A DNA stretch of 23,264 bases from assembly GCA_964555825.1 (NCBI GenBank), contig CAZKTY010000009.1:1-23264 (forward strand), in the 5' to 3' direction. Shown in pieces: positions 14,136-23,185 of this stretch. The position numbers were made by a program, and so were the translations under genes. Below the pieces are notes generated by a model. The model made no database searches. It was not told the DNA's origin and saw only the letters and a list, made by a program, of their open reading frames with translations. How positions within the stretch are numbered: the first letter of the stretch is position 1; the number at the start of each line of letters is the position of its first letter. This DNA comes from CAIRYW01 sp964555825. Lineage in GTDB: Bacteria; Patescibacteriota; Minisyncoccia; Phycocordibacterales; CAIRYW01.

Positions 14136-15641
14136 ATGAATAAGATACAAATGGATAAATTGCTCGAAGGAGTGAATACCTTAGGAATTGTTTGTAATCA
14201 GTTTGGTGATACCGGCAAAGGAAAATTTGTAGATATCTTTGCTTCATGGGCTGACATCATTGCACGTGGTACAGGTGGAGCAAATGCAGGACATACAATA
14301 AGACTTGGGGAGACAGAACATATCTTTCATCTTATTCCATCTGGAATTCTTTATGATGCCGAAGGGAAAATAAATATCATTGGTACTGGAGCAGCTTTTG
14401 ATCCTGCGGTTATGATGGATGAGATCGAGCTTCTAAGATCTGCAGGATGTACGTACAAAAATCTCTTGATCTCAAGAAATGCACACTTGGTATTACCACA
14501 GCATTTGCTTATGGATAGGATCAAGGAAAGTGGATCTGAAGGGAAGATCGGAACAACTGGCAGAGGGATTGGTCCTGTTTATGTGGATCATTACGGACGC
14601 ATTGGACTAACTGTTAATGATCTTTTGAATAAAGAAGTATTTGTAAAAAAACTCAAGAAAAATCTTAAAGATAAAATAGTTCTATTGCGAAATTACGACA
14701 TCTCACAGGTAAGGGAGATCATGGATCACAAGCACTTAGGTAGTGGAAAGTTCTTTGATCCAAAAGAGATATTTAATATTGATGTCATAGTTGATAGTTA
14801 TATGGAATACGCAAAGGTCTTTAAAGATCAAATAACTGATACTGATACTTTCCTTAGAAATGCGCTTGGAAATAAGAAGATCCTTTTGGAAGGAGCTCAA
14901 GGGGCTGGTTTAAGTATTGATCATGGAACTTATCCATACGTTACATCTTCTGATTGTACGATCGGTGGACTAACAAAAGGAGTAGGGCTTAAACAAGAAG
15001 ATGTTGATCTTACTTTGGGAATTGTTAAAGCTCCATATATGACACGTGTTGGAGAAGGTTCTTTCCCAACTGAATTTGGTGGAACAAGATCAGCGGAATG
15101 GTGCGGTACAAAAGGAATTACAAGATCCGTTGAGAAAGAAAAATTCCCTAATGTATCTGTAAATGAGACTGATGAATATTTACAAGGAATAGGAATAAGA
15201 AAAGCTGGAGATGAGTATGGTGCCACAACTGGTCGTCCAAGACGCACAGGCTGGCTTGATCTTCCATTCCTTAGATACACAACGCAATTTGGCAGCAAAG
15301 ATCTTATTTTGACCAAACTCGATGTTCTTGATGAATGTGAAAATATCTTGATCTGTAATTCTTATGTCTATGATGGTCCTGATTACAATTTAGGAAATGA
15401 AGTGCTTACTAAAGGAAAAGAGATCAAAGTAACTATCGTTGATGAAGAAATAATGAAATATTGCAAACCTGTCTACACTGCTTTCAAGGGATGGTTAAGA
15501 TCTATCAGACAGATCAGAGATGAGAATGAATTTCCGGAAGAACTAAAAAAAATTATTTCTTTTATTGAAACAGAGGTTAGTGCAAAGACTAGGATAGTTT
15601 CTGTTGGTCCAGATCGTAATGAAACAATAATCTTAAATTGA
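14136..15641 (+). CDS. purA: Adenylosuccinate synthetase, long variant
   Basis: Couples GTP hydrolysis to joining IMP and aspartate, the first step from IMP to AMP. Motifs: NQFGDTGKGKFVD with the catalytic Asp (D25), GGANAGHT with the catalytic His (H53), IGTTGRGIGPVY, DHGTYPYVTSS, TRVGEGSFPTE, GATTGRPRRTGWLD and LTKLDVLD. At 501 residues it is about 70 longer than typical PurA, partly through extra sequence between the FPTE and GATTGR motifs (about 15095-15215). The usual GDEGKGK loop reads GDTGKGK. The retained catalytic Asp argues against phage PurZ, where I recall that residue being changed. It sits between guaB and guaA, at the IMP branch point. Confidence 0.96.
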   Translation: MNKIQMDKLLEGVNTLGIVCNQFGDTGKGKFVDIFASWADIIARGTGGANAGHTIRLGETEHIFHLIPSGILYDAEGKINIIGTGAAFDPAVMMDEIELLRSAGCTYKNLLISRNAHLVLPQHLLMDRIKESGSEGKIGTTGRGIGPVYVDHYGRIGLTVNDLLNKEVFVKKLKKNLKDKIVLLRNYDISQVREIMDHKHLGSGKFFDPKEIFNIDVIVDSYMEYAKVFKDQITDTDTFLRNALGNKKILLEGAQGAGLSIDHGTYPYVTSSDCTIGGLTKGVGLKQEDVDLTLGIVKAPYMTRVGEGSFPTEFGGTRSAEWCGTKGITRSVEKEKFPNVSVNETDEYLQGIGIRKAGDEYGATTGRPRRTGWLDLPFLRYTTQFGSKDLILTKLDVLDECENILICNSYVYDGPDYNLGNEVLTKGKEIKVTIVDEEIMKYCKPVYTAFKGWLRSIRQIRDENEFPEELKKIISFIETEVSAKTRIVSVGPDRNETIILN

Positions 15642-15645
15642 TCCA

Positions 15646-17175
15646 ATGATAATAATCTTAAATTTTGGAAGCCAGTTTGCTCACCTGATCGCAAGGAGAG
15701 TGAGAGATATGGGAGTGAAGGCTGAAATATTGGCTTTTGATACACCTGTTTCAAAGATAAAGGAGATCAACCCAGAAGGAATGATCTTTTCTGGTGGACC
15801 GGCTTCTGTCTTAGAAAAAGATTCTCCTCGTCCAGATAAAGATATTTTTAATTTAAATATCCCAATTTTAGGTATTTGTTATGGGCATCAAGTAATGGCA
15901 GAAATGCTTGGAGGAAAAGTATTGAAAGGAAAGCAAAGAGAGTTTGGAAAAGAGATATTATCTGTTTCCAACAAAGAAGGACTTTTTAAAGGTCTGAAGG
16001 ATGAAGAAGTTGTATGGTTCTCTCATGGAGATCAAGTTGAAAAACTTCCAAAAGATCTTATCGCGATTGCAAAAACGAAAGGATGCAAAATCGCTGGCTA
16101 TAAACATAGAACAAAAGATCTTTATGCCATACAGTTTCATCCAGAAGTTACCCACACAAAGAATGGAAAAAAGATCTTATCTAACTTTGTATTTGGGATC
16201 TGTCATGCACCAAAAGATTGGAAGATCGATGACGTTGCTAAAAATATCATTGCTGATCTAAAAACAAAGATCGGAAAGGATCATGTTTTGGTTGGTATCT
16301 CAGGTGGTGTTGATTCACTTGTTGCAGCAACCCTTCTCCATAAAGCAATAGGCAAACAATTGCACGCCGTTTTTGTTGATCCTGGTCTTTTGCGAAAAAA
16401 TGAAGTTTCAAGTGTTGAGACCTTACTCAAAAAAAGAAAATTTGATCTGCATGTAGTAGATGCTTCTGAATTGTTCTTGGGAAGATTGGCAGGAGTTACT
16501 GATCCTGAGCAGAAAAGAAAGATCATAGGACATACTTTTATCGAGGTATTCGAGGATGCAATAAATAAAAAATTGAAGCAATATGATATTAAATATTTGG
16601 CTCAAGGAACAATATATCCAGATCGTATTGAGTCGGCTGAGCCAACAAAAAATGCATCTAAAATAAAAAGTCATCATAACCTTACATTGCCAGATAAATT
16701 TGGCTTTAAAATTATCGAACCAATAAGGGATCTTTATAAGGATGAGGTCAGAAAGATCGGAAATGTCCTTGATCTTCCTCATGATATGCTCTGGAGACAT
16801 CCTTTTCCTGGTCCAGGACTTGCTATAAGGATCGTTGGAGATATTACAGAGGATAGACTGAACATTCTGCGTGAAGCAGATGCTGTATTTATTGAAGAAT
16901 TAAAAAAAGCTGGGGAATATGAAAAGATCTGGCAGGCTTTTGTTGTACTTTTGCCATTAAGGACGGTTGGGGTCATGGGTGATGCAAGGACATATGAATA
17001 CATGGTGTCGCTTAGAGCTGTTGATTCTGTAGATGGAATGAGTGCTGATTGGCATAAGATCCCAGTAGATCTTCTTGAAAAAATTTCTAGTAACATTGTT
17101 GGAAAGGTCAGAGGAGTTAATAGGGTCCTTTTTGATATTACTCAAAAACCCCCTTCAACGATCGAATACGAGTAA
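15646..17175 (+). CDS. guaA: GMP synthase (glutamine-hydrolysing)
   Basis: Amidates XMP to GMP with ATP and glutamine. The 509 residues comprise a class I glutamine amidotransferase domain with nucleophile C78 in GICYGHQ and the partner His/Glu in FHPEVTHT. The ATP-pyrophosphatase domain follows, with P-loop GISGGVDS (217-224). The C-terminal dimerisation domain contains RHPFPGPGLAIR and ends in KPPSTIEYE, the standard GuaA terminus. The ATG at 15646 lies 4 nt after the purA stop, so the two are co-transcribed. Together with guaB it gives the complete IMP-to-GMP branch. Confidence 0.98.
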   Translation: MIIILNFGSQFAHLIARRVRDMGVKAEILAFDTPVSKIKEINPEGMIFSGGPASVLEKDSPRPDKDIFNLNIPILGICYGHQVMAEMLGGKVLKGKQREFGKEILSVSNKEGLFKGLKDEEVVWFSHGDQVEKLPKDLIAIAKTKGCKIAGYKHRTKDLYAIQFHPEVTHTKNGKKILSNFVFGICHAPKDWKIDDVAKNIIADLKTKIGKDHVLVGISGGVDSLVAATLLHKAIGKQLHAVFVDPGLLRKNEVSSVETLLKKRKFDLHVVDASELFLGRLAGVTDPEQKRKIIGHTFIEVFEDAINKKLKQYDIKYLAQGTIYPDRIESAEPTKNASKIKSHHNLTLPDKFGFKIIEPIRDLYKDEVRKIGNVLDLPHDMLWRHPFPGPGLAIRIVGDITEDRLNILREADAVFIEELKKAGEYEKIWQAFVVLLPLRTVGVMGDARTYEYMVSLRAVDSVDGMSADWHKIPVDLLEKISSNIVGKVRGVNRVLFDITQKPPSTIEYE

Positions 17176-17179
17176 AACT

Positions 17180-17743
17180 ATGGAAAAAAAATTAGCAGTT
17201 TTTGTCTCAGGTACAGGATCACTTTTAGAAGCAATGCTAGAGCAAGGACTTCATATTGATCTGGTGTTGGCTGATAGACCTTGCAGAGGTATTGATGAAG
17301 TGGCAAAAAAATATAATGTTCCAACAGAACTTGTTCTGCGCACTGATTTTGGAAGACCTTTCAATAGAGAAAAATATACTGAAAAAATAATTGAAGTTTT
17401 AGGAAAATATAAAATTGATCTGGTCGCTATGGCTGGTTTTATGACAATACTTTCTCCTTCAATATTTATAGAATATAAAAATAGGATATTGAATACTCAT
17501 CCTTCTCTTTTGCCTTTATACAAAGGTGATAATGCTGTTAAAGATGCCCTTGCAAGCGGTGATCCTTTTACTGGATGTACTATTCATATTGCAACAGAAC
17601 TTTTGGATAATGGAGAGTTTTTGGCACAGGAAAAGGTTCCTATTAATAGAGGAGACACTGTTGAAACACTTCACGAGAGGATAAAAGTCGTTGAGAGGGT
17701 CTTATATCCTAAGATAATTAAGGAATATCTATTAAAGATCTAA
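17180..17743 (+). CDS. purN: Phosphoribosylglycinamide formyltransferase
   Basis: Transfers the formyl group from 10-formyl-THF to GAR, step 3 of IMP synthesis. The ATG at 17180, 4 nt after the guaA stop, begins MEKKLAVFVSGTGS, the normal PurN N-terminus. A longer in-frame start at 17075 would overlap guaA by 101 nt and adds non-family sequence, so I reject it. The 188 residues include NTHPSLLP with catalytic N105 and H107, and GCTIHIATELLDNG with D143. The substrate loop reads SGTGSLLEAM, where the usual Asn after GS is Leu, a mild divergence. It ends about 80 nt before purL. Confidence 0.95.
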   Translation: MEKKLAVFVSGTGSLLEAMLEQGLHIDLVLADRPCRGIDEVAKKYNVPTELVLRTDFGRPFNREKYTEKIIEVLGKYKIDLVAMAGFMTILSPSIFIEYKNRILNTHPSLLPLYKGDNAVKDALASGDPFTGCTIHIATELLDNGEFLAQEKVPINRGDTVETLHERIKVVERVLYPKIIKEYLLKI

Positions 17744-17821
17744 TAGACAGTAATTTTTCTTGTTTGTCTATAATTTAGATTTTTTTCAATCGTGGTAGAC
17801 TGAAAGTAATAATCTAAATAG
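17744..17821 (+). promoter_or_regulatory. purN-purL spacer with possible internal promoter
   Basis: Largest gap within the purine cluster (78 nt). It holds a weak hairpin (TAGACA 17744-17749 with TGTCTA 17765-17770), a TATAAT at 17769-17774 and an extended -10 TGG-TAGACT at 17793-17801. An internal start for purL onward is plausible but not proven. No riboswitch or operator is recognised. Confidence 0.35.
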
Positions 17822-20797
17822 ATGGCTTCACGCATTAATATCTCATACAAAGTTCCAGACGCTCGTGCGACTGTAAAAGAAAAACAATTCGAAAGTTTTG
17901 GTCTAAAAGGAAAAGACAAAAAAGTCTCTATAATCGATGCTTATACGATCGATGCAGTATTGAATAAGAAAGAATTAGAAGATATCTCATCGATACTAGC
18001 AAACCCGATACTTGAGGATCATTCGATCGATAAGATCATTCCTCCTGAAAAATTTGATTGGATGATAGAGGTTGGTTTTCTTCCTGGCGTTACTGACAAC
18101 GTAGGAAATACAACAAAAGAAACAATAGAGGATCTGCTGAAGAAAAAATTTAGATCTGGGGAGTCTGTATACAGCTCCCTAATTTATTTTATAGAAGGTG
18201 AGATAGAAAGAGATGGTGTAGAAAAGATCGCCTATTCACTTCATAATCCTTTGATACAGAGAGTAAGAATAAAGACTAGTTCTGAATTTAAAAAAGATGG
18301 AGGTCTAGAGATCATTGTTCCAAAAGTAAAATTGGAAGCAAGATCAACTGTCACAAGTATTGATCTGAATGTCTCTGATGATGAATTGGTAAAAATTGGC
18401 AAACAGGGAATAAAGAATTCTGATGGTACAACTCGTGGTCCTTTAGCTTTGGATATTGATTCAATGAGATCAATTAGAGACTATTTTAGGTCCTTAAAAA
18501 GAGATCCTACAGATGTTGAACTTGAATCTATTGCTCAGACTTGGTCCGAGCACTGCAAACATACTATATTCGCAAATCCAATTGATGAGGTTCAAAAAGG
18601 TCTATATCGATCATATATCAAAGAAGCTACGAATATTATTCGAAAGAAAAAAGGTAAAAAAGATATCTGTGTTTCAGTCTTTACTGATAATGCTGGTGCG
18701 ATCATCTTTGATGATAAATATTTAGTTAGTCATAAGGTTGAGACACATAACAGCCCCTCAGCACTTGATCCATTTGGGGGCTCAATTACAGGGATCGTTG
18801 GAGTTAATCGTGATGAGATCGGGTTCGGAATGGGGGCAAAACCTATAGCTAATGTCTATGGTTTTTGTTTAGCAGATCCAAAAGATACTAGACCACTTTT
18901 TAGAGATAAGGATCTCACTCAAAAAATGCTTTCACCGAGAAGGATCATGGATGGGGTGATCGCTGGTGTAAACGTTGGAGGAAACTGTTCTGGAATTCCA
19001 ACAGCTCAAGGTTTTGTTTTCTTTCATGATAGATTCAGAGGAAAGCCTTTGGTCTTTGTTGGAACTGTTGGTCTGATCCCAAGAAAGGTCAATAAAAGAC
19101 CCTCAACAGAGAAGGAGGCTAGATCAGGTGATTATATTGTGATCGTTGGTGGAAGAGTTGGTCAGGATGGTATACACGGAGCAACTTTCTCTTCAGAAGG
19201 AATGGATTCAGGAAGTCCTGCCACAGCTGTTCAAATTGGAGATCCTATAACCCAGAAAAAATTAAGCGATGCGATCGTAAAAGAAGCTCGAGATCTAGGA
19301 CTTTATACAAGCATTACAGATAATGGTGCGGGTGGAATTTCTTGTTCAGTGGCTGAAATGGCAAAAGAATGCAATGGATGCAATGTTGAGTTAGATAAAG
19401 TACCTCTAAAATATCCAGGTCTTGAGCCTTGGAAGATCTGGATCTCAGAATCACAAGAGAGAATGACCCTTTCTGTTTCTAAGAATAAATGGAATGAATT
19501 CAGTGAACTGATGAAGAGAAGAGGTGTTGAAGCTACTATCATTGGTACTTTCAATAATTCTGGTAAATGTAAAGTGACATTTGATAAAAAAGTAATAATG
19601 GATGTTGATCTAGAATTTTTACATGATGGATTACCCAAAAAACAATTGGTAACAAAAGAGGAGGTAAAAGTTTTTATTGAACCTCCTGTTCAAAATGAAA
19701 AAGATCTGAATAAAGTTTTTCTTTCGATGCTTCAAAGATTGAACATTACAAGCTATGAGTTTATTTCGAATCAATATGATCATGAAGTTCAAGCAAGTTC
19801 AGTTTTAAAACCTTTGCAAGGACGAGGTAGAGTAAACGCAGATGCTGCTGTTCTAAAACCAATTTTAGATTCTAAAAAAGGAATTGTTCTATCAGCTGCA
19901 CTTAATCCAACGTATTCTGAGATAGATAGTTACAAGATGGCTGCAACAAGTATTGATTCTGCAATTAGAGTTGCAGTTGCTGCTGGAGGAGATCTTGATA
20001 ATTTAGCTCTGCTTGATAACTTCTGTTGGTGTAGCTCGACTGACCCAGTAAGACTTGATCAGCTTAAGAAAGCTGTTAAGGCTTGCTTTGACTATTCAAT
20101 ACTCTACGGAACTCCTCTTATTTCAGGAAAAGACAGTATGTTCAATGATTTCAAAGGTTTTGATAGTGAAGGAAAGCCTCTTTTGATATCTATTCCTCCA
20201 ACTCTCCTTATTTCTTCTATTGGTGTTATGAAAGATGCTGCGAAAGCTGTATCTATCGATCTTAAGTTTGAAGGGGATCTTATCTATGTCCTTGGAGACA
20301 CTTATGATGAGCTCGGTGGTTCTGAATATTTTGCTCATTTGAGCGATAAAAGTAAAAAAGAATATATTGGAAATAATGTTCCAAATGTAGATGGAGAGAA
20401 AAACAAAAGATCATATAAAGCTTTCAGCATTTGTACAGACAAAGAATTGATCGCCAGTTCTATCAGTATTGGAAGAGGAGGTCTTGCTGTTGCCCTTGCT
20501 AGATCATCACTTGCAGGAAAATTAGGAGTAGATGTTTCTATTGAAAAGATCTCAAAAGAAAATATTTCAAATGATCATGTTCTATTTTCAGAAAGCCAAG
20601 GAAGGATATTGGTCAGTATTTCTCCAAAGAACAAAGAAAGATTTGAGAATACCCTAAAAGGAAATCCTTTTACTCTCATTGGGAAAGTTTCCAAGGATGA
20701 GAGGATAAAGATCAGTGGAAAAAGTAAAAAAGAAATTATAAATGTAAATATCAGTGAAGCACTCAGATCTTACAGATCTACATTTAAAGATTTTTAA
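17822..20797 (+). CDS. purL: Phosphoribosylformylglycinamidine synthase, large-type synthetase subunit
   Basis: Converts FGAR to FGAM (step 4) using ammonia from the glutaminase PurQ. At 991 residues it is much longer than the small PurL (~740) that works with separate PurS and PurQ. It resembles the E. coli-type fused enzyme without its C-terminal glutaminase: an N-terminal PurS-like region (ISYKVPDARATVKEKQF), a linker, then two synthetase halves. Motifs: TWSEHCKH (from residue 240), VETHNSPSALDPFGG, GVNVGGNCSGIPTAQGF, TDNGAGGISCSVAEMA and SGKDSM. A PurS protein is therefore not needed, and none is seen. It is followed after 3 nt by purQ. GATC is unusually frequent (about 44 by hand count). 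Confidence 0.96.
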   Translation: MASRINISYKVPDARATVKEKQFESFGLKGKDKKVSIIDAYTIDAVLNKKELEDISSILANPILEDHSIDKIIPPEKFDWMIEVGFLPGVTDNVGNTTKETIEDLLKKKFRSGESVYSSLIYFIEGEIERDGVEKIAYSLHNPLIQRVRIKTSSEFKKDGGLEIIVPKVKLEARSTVTSIDLNVSDDELVKIGKQGIKNSDGTTRGPLALDIDSMRSIRDYFRSLKRDPTDVELESIAQTWSEHCKHTIFANPIDEVQKGLYRSYIKEATNIIRKKKGKKDICVSVFTDNAGAIIFDDKYLVSHKVETHNSPSALDPFGGSITGIVGVNRDEIGFGMGAKPIANVYGFCLADPKDTRPLFRDKDLTQKMLSPRRIMDGVIAGVNVGGNCSGIPTAQGFVFFHDRFRGKPLVFVGTVGLIPRKVNKRPSTEKEARSGDYIVIVGGRVGQDGIHGATFSSEGMDSGSPATAVQIGDPITQKKLSDAIVKEARDLGLYTSITDNGAGGISCSVAEMAKECNGCNVELDKVPLKYPGLEPWKIWISESQERMTLSVSKNKWNEFSELMKRRGVEATIIGTFNNSGKCKVTFDKKVIMDVDLEFLHDGLPKKQLVTKEEVKVFIEPPVQNEKDLNKVFLSMLQRLNITSYEFISNQYDHEVQASSVLKPLQGRGRVNADAAVLKPILDSKKGIVLSAALNPTYSEIDSYKMAATSIDSAIRVAVAAGGDLDNLALLDNFCWCSSTDPVRLDQLKKAVKACFDYSILYGTPLISGKDSMFNDFKGFDSEGKPLLISIPPTLLISSIGVMKDAAKAVSIDLKFEGDLIYVLGDTYDELGGSEYFAHLSDKSKKEYIGNNVPNVDGEKNKRSYKAFSICTDKELIASSISIGRGGLAVALARSSLAGKLGVDVSIEKISKENISNDHVLFSESQGRILVSISPKNKERFENTLKGNPFTLIGKVSKDERIKISGKSKKEIINVNISEALRSYRSTFKDF

Positions 20798-20800
20798 TAT

Positions 20801-21589
20801 ATGAAAAAGACAAATTTAAAAAAACCTAAAATACTTGTTTTCTCTGGATATGGATTGAATTGTGAAGAAGAAACAAAATATGCATTTGAATTAGCTGGTG
20901 GAAAAGCAGACATTGTCCACATCAATGATCTTATTGATGGAAAAAAGAAAATAAAGAATTATCAGATCCTTGCTTTTCCGGGAGGTTTTTCTTATGGAGA
21001 TGATACTGGTTCAGGAAAGGCTTATGCTAATAAGGTCAGGAATCATCTTTCAAAGGATCTAGAAGAATTTGTTGCTCAAAAAAAACTTGTGATAGGGATC
21101 TGTAATGGTTTTCAGATCCTTACCAACCTTGGACTTTTGCCTGGAGCTTTGACCTTCAATAAAAAAGCAAGATATTTAGACCGCTGGGTTGATGTAAGAA
21201 TAGAGAATCAAAGCAGTCCTTGGCTTAAAGGTATAGAAGGTCTTTCCCTCCCAATAGCTCACGGTGAAGGAAAGTACTTCGCTTCAGCAGATACTCTGGA
21301 AAAATTGAATTTTGAGGATAAGATAGCTCTCAGATATATAGAAGGTGAGATATGTGATTATCAGGATCTTGAGGCAAATCCAAATGGTTCTTTGGAGAAT
21401 ATAGCTGGAGTCCTTGGATATGAAGGAAGGGTCATTGGAATGATGCCTCATCCAGAGCGTGCTTTATTTGTAACTCAACTTCCTCAATATTCATATCTAA
21501 AAGAAAAAAGTAAACGAGAGGGAATAAAGATGCCTAAAAATGGTCCGGGGCTTCAGATCTTCAAGAATGCAATAAACTTTTTTAAATAA
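20801..21589 (+). CDS. purQ: Glutaminase subunit of FGAM synthase
   Basis: Class I glutamine amidotransferase that supplies ammonia to PurL. Nucleophile C101 in GICNGFQ and the catalytic His-Glu in MMPHPERALF are present. At 262 residues it is longer than standard PurQ (~220-230). It carries the KARYLDRWVDVRIE segment and a C-terminal extension that recall the glutaminase domain of fused large PurL. The start is only 3 nt after the purL stop, so the pair looks like a large-type enzyme encoded as two adjacent chains. Confidence 0.95.
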   Translation: MKKTNLKKPKILVFSGYGLNCEEETKYAFELAGGKADIVHINDLIDGKKKIKNYQILAFPGGFSYGDDTGSGKAYANKVRNHLSKDLEEFVAQKKLVIGICNGFQILTNLGLLPGALTFNKKARYLDRWVDVRIENQSSPWLKGIEGLSLPIAHGEGKYFASADTLEKLNFEDKIALRYIEGEICDYQDLEANPNGSLENIAGVLGYEGRVIGMMPHPERALFVTQLPQYSYLKEKSKREGIKMPKNGPGLQIFKNAINFFK

Positions 21590-21612
21590 AATTAATTTAA
21601 TATTTTAAAATT

Positions 21613-22140
21613 ATGACAAAACCACTTGTAGGAATAATGATAGCGTCAGATTCTGATCTAAATGTTATGCAGGAATCTGCAAAGATCTTAGAAAATTTCA
21701 AGGTAGAGTATGAAATGATAGTTGTTTCTGCCCATAGGACACCTGAAAGAGCTCATGAATATGCTGTATCAGCAGAATCACGTGGTCTTAAGGTCATTAT
21801 TGCTGCCGCAAGCGGAGCAGCTCATCTTGCCGGTGTTGTTGCTGCTAGTACAACTCTGCCTGTAATAGGTGTTCCTGTAATAGGAAAAAGTCTAGATGGT
21901 CTTGATTCACTTCTTGCTATCGTACAAATGCCACCAGGAATTCCTGTTGCAACTGTCGGTATCAATGCTTCAAAGAATGCGGGGATCTTAGCCTTGAAGA
22001 TACTTGGATTGGATAATGATGAGATCAGATCAAATTTGAAAAAGTTCTCAGAAACGTTAAAAGATGAAGTAAATAAAAAATCTGCGAAATTAGAGGAGAT
22101 CGGTTACAAAAAATATTTAGAAGAAATGTCAAAGAAATAA
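21613..22140 (+). CDS. purE: N5-carboxyaminoimidazole ribonucleotide mutase
   Basis: Class I PurE moves the carboxyl group of N5-CAIR to C4 (step 6). The 175 residues start VGIMIASDSDLNVM, carry the catalytic histidine at H41 (VSAHRTPERAH) and the glycine-rich AAASGAAHLAGVVAA segment, followed by PVIGVP and LLAIVQMPPGIPVATVGI. The partner PurK, which makes N5-CAIR, is not visible. Either purK is elsewhere or this is a CO2-using variant; the sequence looks like class I, so PurK is expected. It lies 23 nt after purQ in an AT-only spacer and 3 nt before purM. Confidence 0.96.
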   Translation: MTKPLVGIMIASDSDLNVMQESAKILENFKVEYEMIVVSAHRTPERAHEYAVSAESRGLKVIIAAASGAAHLAGVVAASTTLPVIGVPVIGKSLDGLDSLLAIVQMPPGIPVATVGINASKNAGILALKILGLDNDEIRSNLKKFSETLKDEVNKKSAKLEEIGYKKYLEEMSKK

Positions 22141-22143
22141 ACT

Positions 22144-23184
22144 ATGAGTGATCTATACACAGAAGCTGGTGTCGACATTGAAGCAGGGCATGAGGTCGTA
22201 AATAGAATAAAAGATAAAGTTAAGAGTACTCACACGGGATCGGTTCTTACTGGTATTGGAAGTTTCGGTGCTTTGTATGATCTCAAAGAAATAATATCGA
22301 AATATATAGAGCCTGTTCTAGTTCAAAGTATCGATGGTGTGGGAACAAAATTAATTGTTGCTGAAATGATGAATGTCTATGATTCCGTTGGGAAAGATAT
22401 TGTTAATCACAGCTGTAATGACATTGTCGCTATGGGTGCAAGACCTATTACTTTTCTTGATTATGTTGCACATCAAAAACTTGACCCAGATATAATGGAA
22501 AAGATGGTCTTTGGAATGGCTGATGCGTGCAAAGAAAATAATGTTTCTCTTATTGGTGGAGAAACTGCTGAAATGCCTGGAGTTTACTTGCCAAGTCAGC
22601 ATGATATTGCTGGATGTATAACAGGAATAGTTGAGAGAAATAAGATAATCACTGGAGAGAAGATACAGTCAGGAGATATAGTTCTTGGATTTGCTTCGAA
22701 CGGTCTTCATACTAACGGATATTCATTGGCAAGAAAATTATTATTTGAGATCGCAGGTCATAAAGTTGATTCTATTATTCCTGAATTGAATGAGTCAGTT
22801 GGTCAAACTCTTTTGAGACCCCACATAAATTACACTAATCCTATCTTTGCACTTTTAGACGGAGGTGTTGATATAAAAGGAATTGCACATATCACAGGAG
22901 GAGGTTTTCTAGATAACATTCCTAGGGTTCTTCCAAAAGATCTTGATGCAGTGATCCAAAAAGGAACATGGCCAGTTTTACCTATCTTCGGGGTAATGCA
23001 AAAAATTGGAAACGTTTCTGAGCAAGAGATGTATAGAGTTTTTAATATGGGTATAGGGTTGGTATTTATTGTATCTCCAAGTGAGTTAGAAAGAACAAAG
23101 CAAATATTAAAAGAATATTCTAATTTTGATCTTTATCAGATCGGTCAAATTGCTAGTGGCGATCAAAAAGTGATCTTAAAATAA
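22144..23184 (+). CDS. purM: Phosphoribosylformylglycinamidine cyclo-ligase (AIR synthetase)
   Basis: ATP-dependent ring closure of FGAM to AIR (step 5). It has the normal length of 346 residues. Motifs: YTEAGVDIEAG at the N-terminus, SIDGVGTK, DIVNHSCNDIVAMGARP, the LIGGETAEMPG loop, SNGLHTNGYSLAR and HITGGGFLDNIPRVLP. The start is 3 nt after the purE stop and the stop is one base before purC, consistent with one transcript. Confidence 0.98.
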   Translation: MSDLYTEAGVDIEAGHEVVNRIKDKVKSTHTGSVLTGIGSFGALYDLKEIISKYIEPVLVQSIDGVGTKLIVAEMMNVYDSVGKDIVNHSCNDIVAMGARPITFLDYVAHQKLDPDIMEKMVFGMADACKENNVSLIGGETAEMPGVYLPSQHDIAGCITGIVERNKIITGEKIQSGDIVLGFASNGLHTNGYSLARKLLFEIAGHKVDSIIPELNESVGQTLLRPHINYTNPIFALLDGGVDIKGIAHITGGGFLDNIPRVLPKDLDAVIQKGTWPVLPIFGVMQKIGNVSEQEMYRVFNMGIGLVFIVSPSELERTKQILKEYSNFDLYQIGQIASGDQKVILK

Positions 23185-23185
23185 T

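Noticed and set aside
17075..17179. Upstream start for purN at 17075
   Set aside because: It would overlap the conserved guaA C-terminus in another frame; the ATG at 17180 gives the proper PurN N-terminus.
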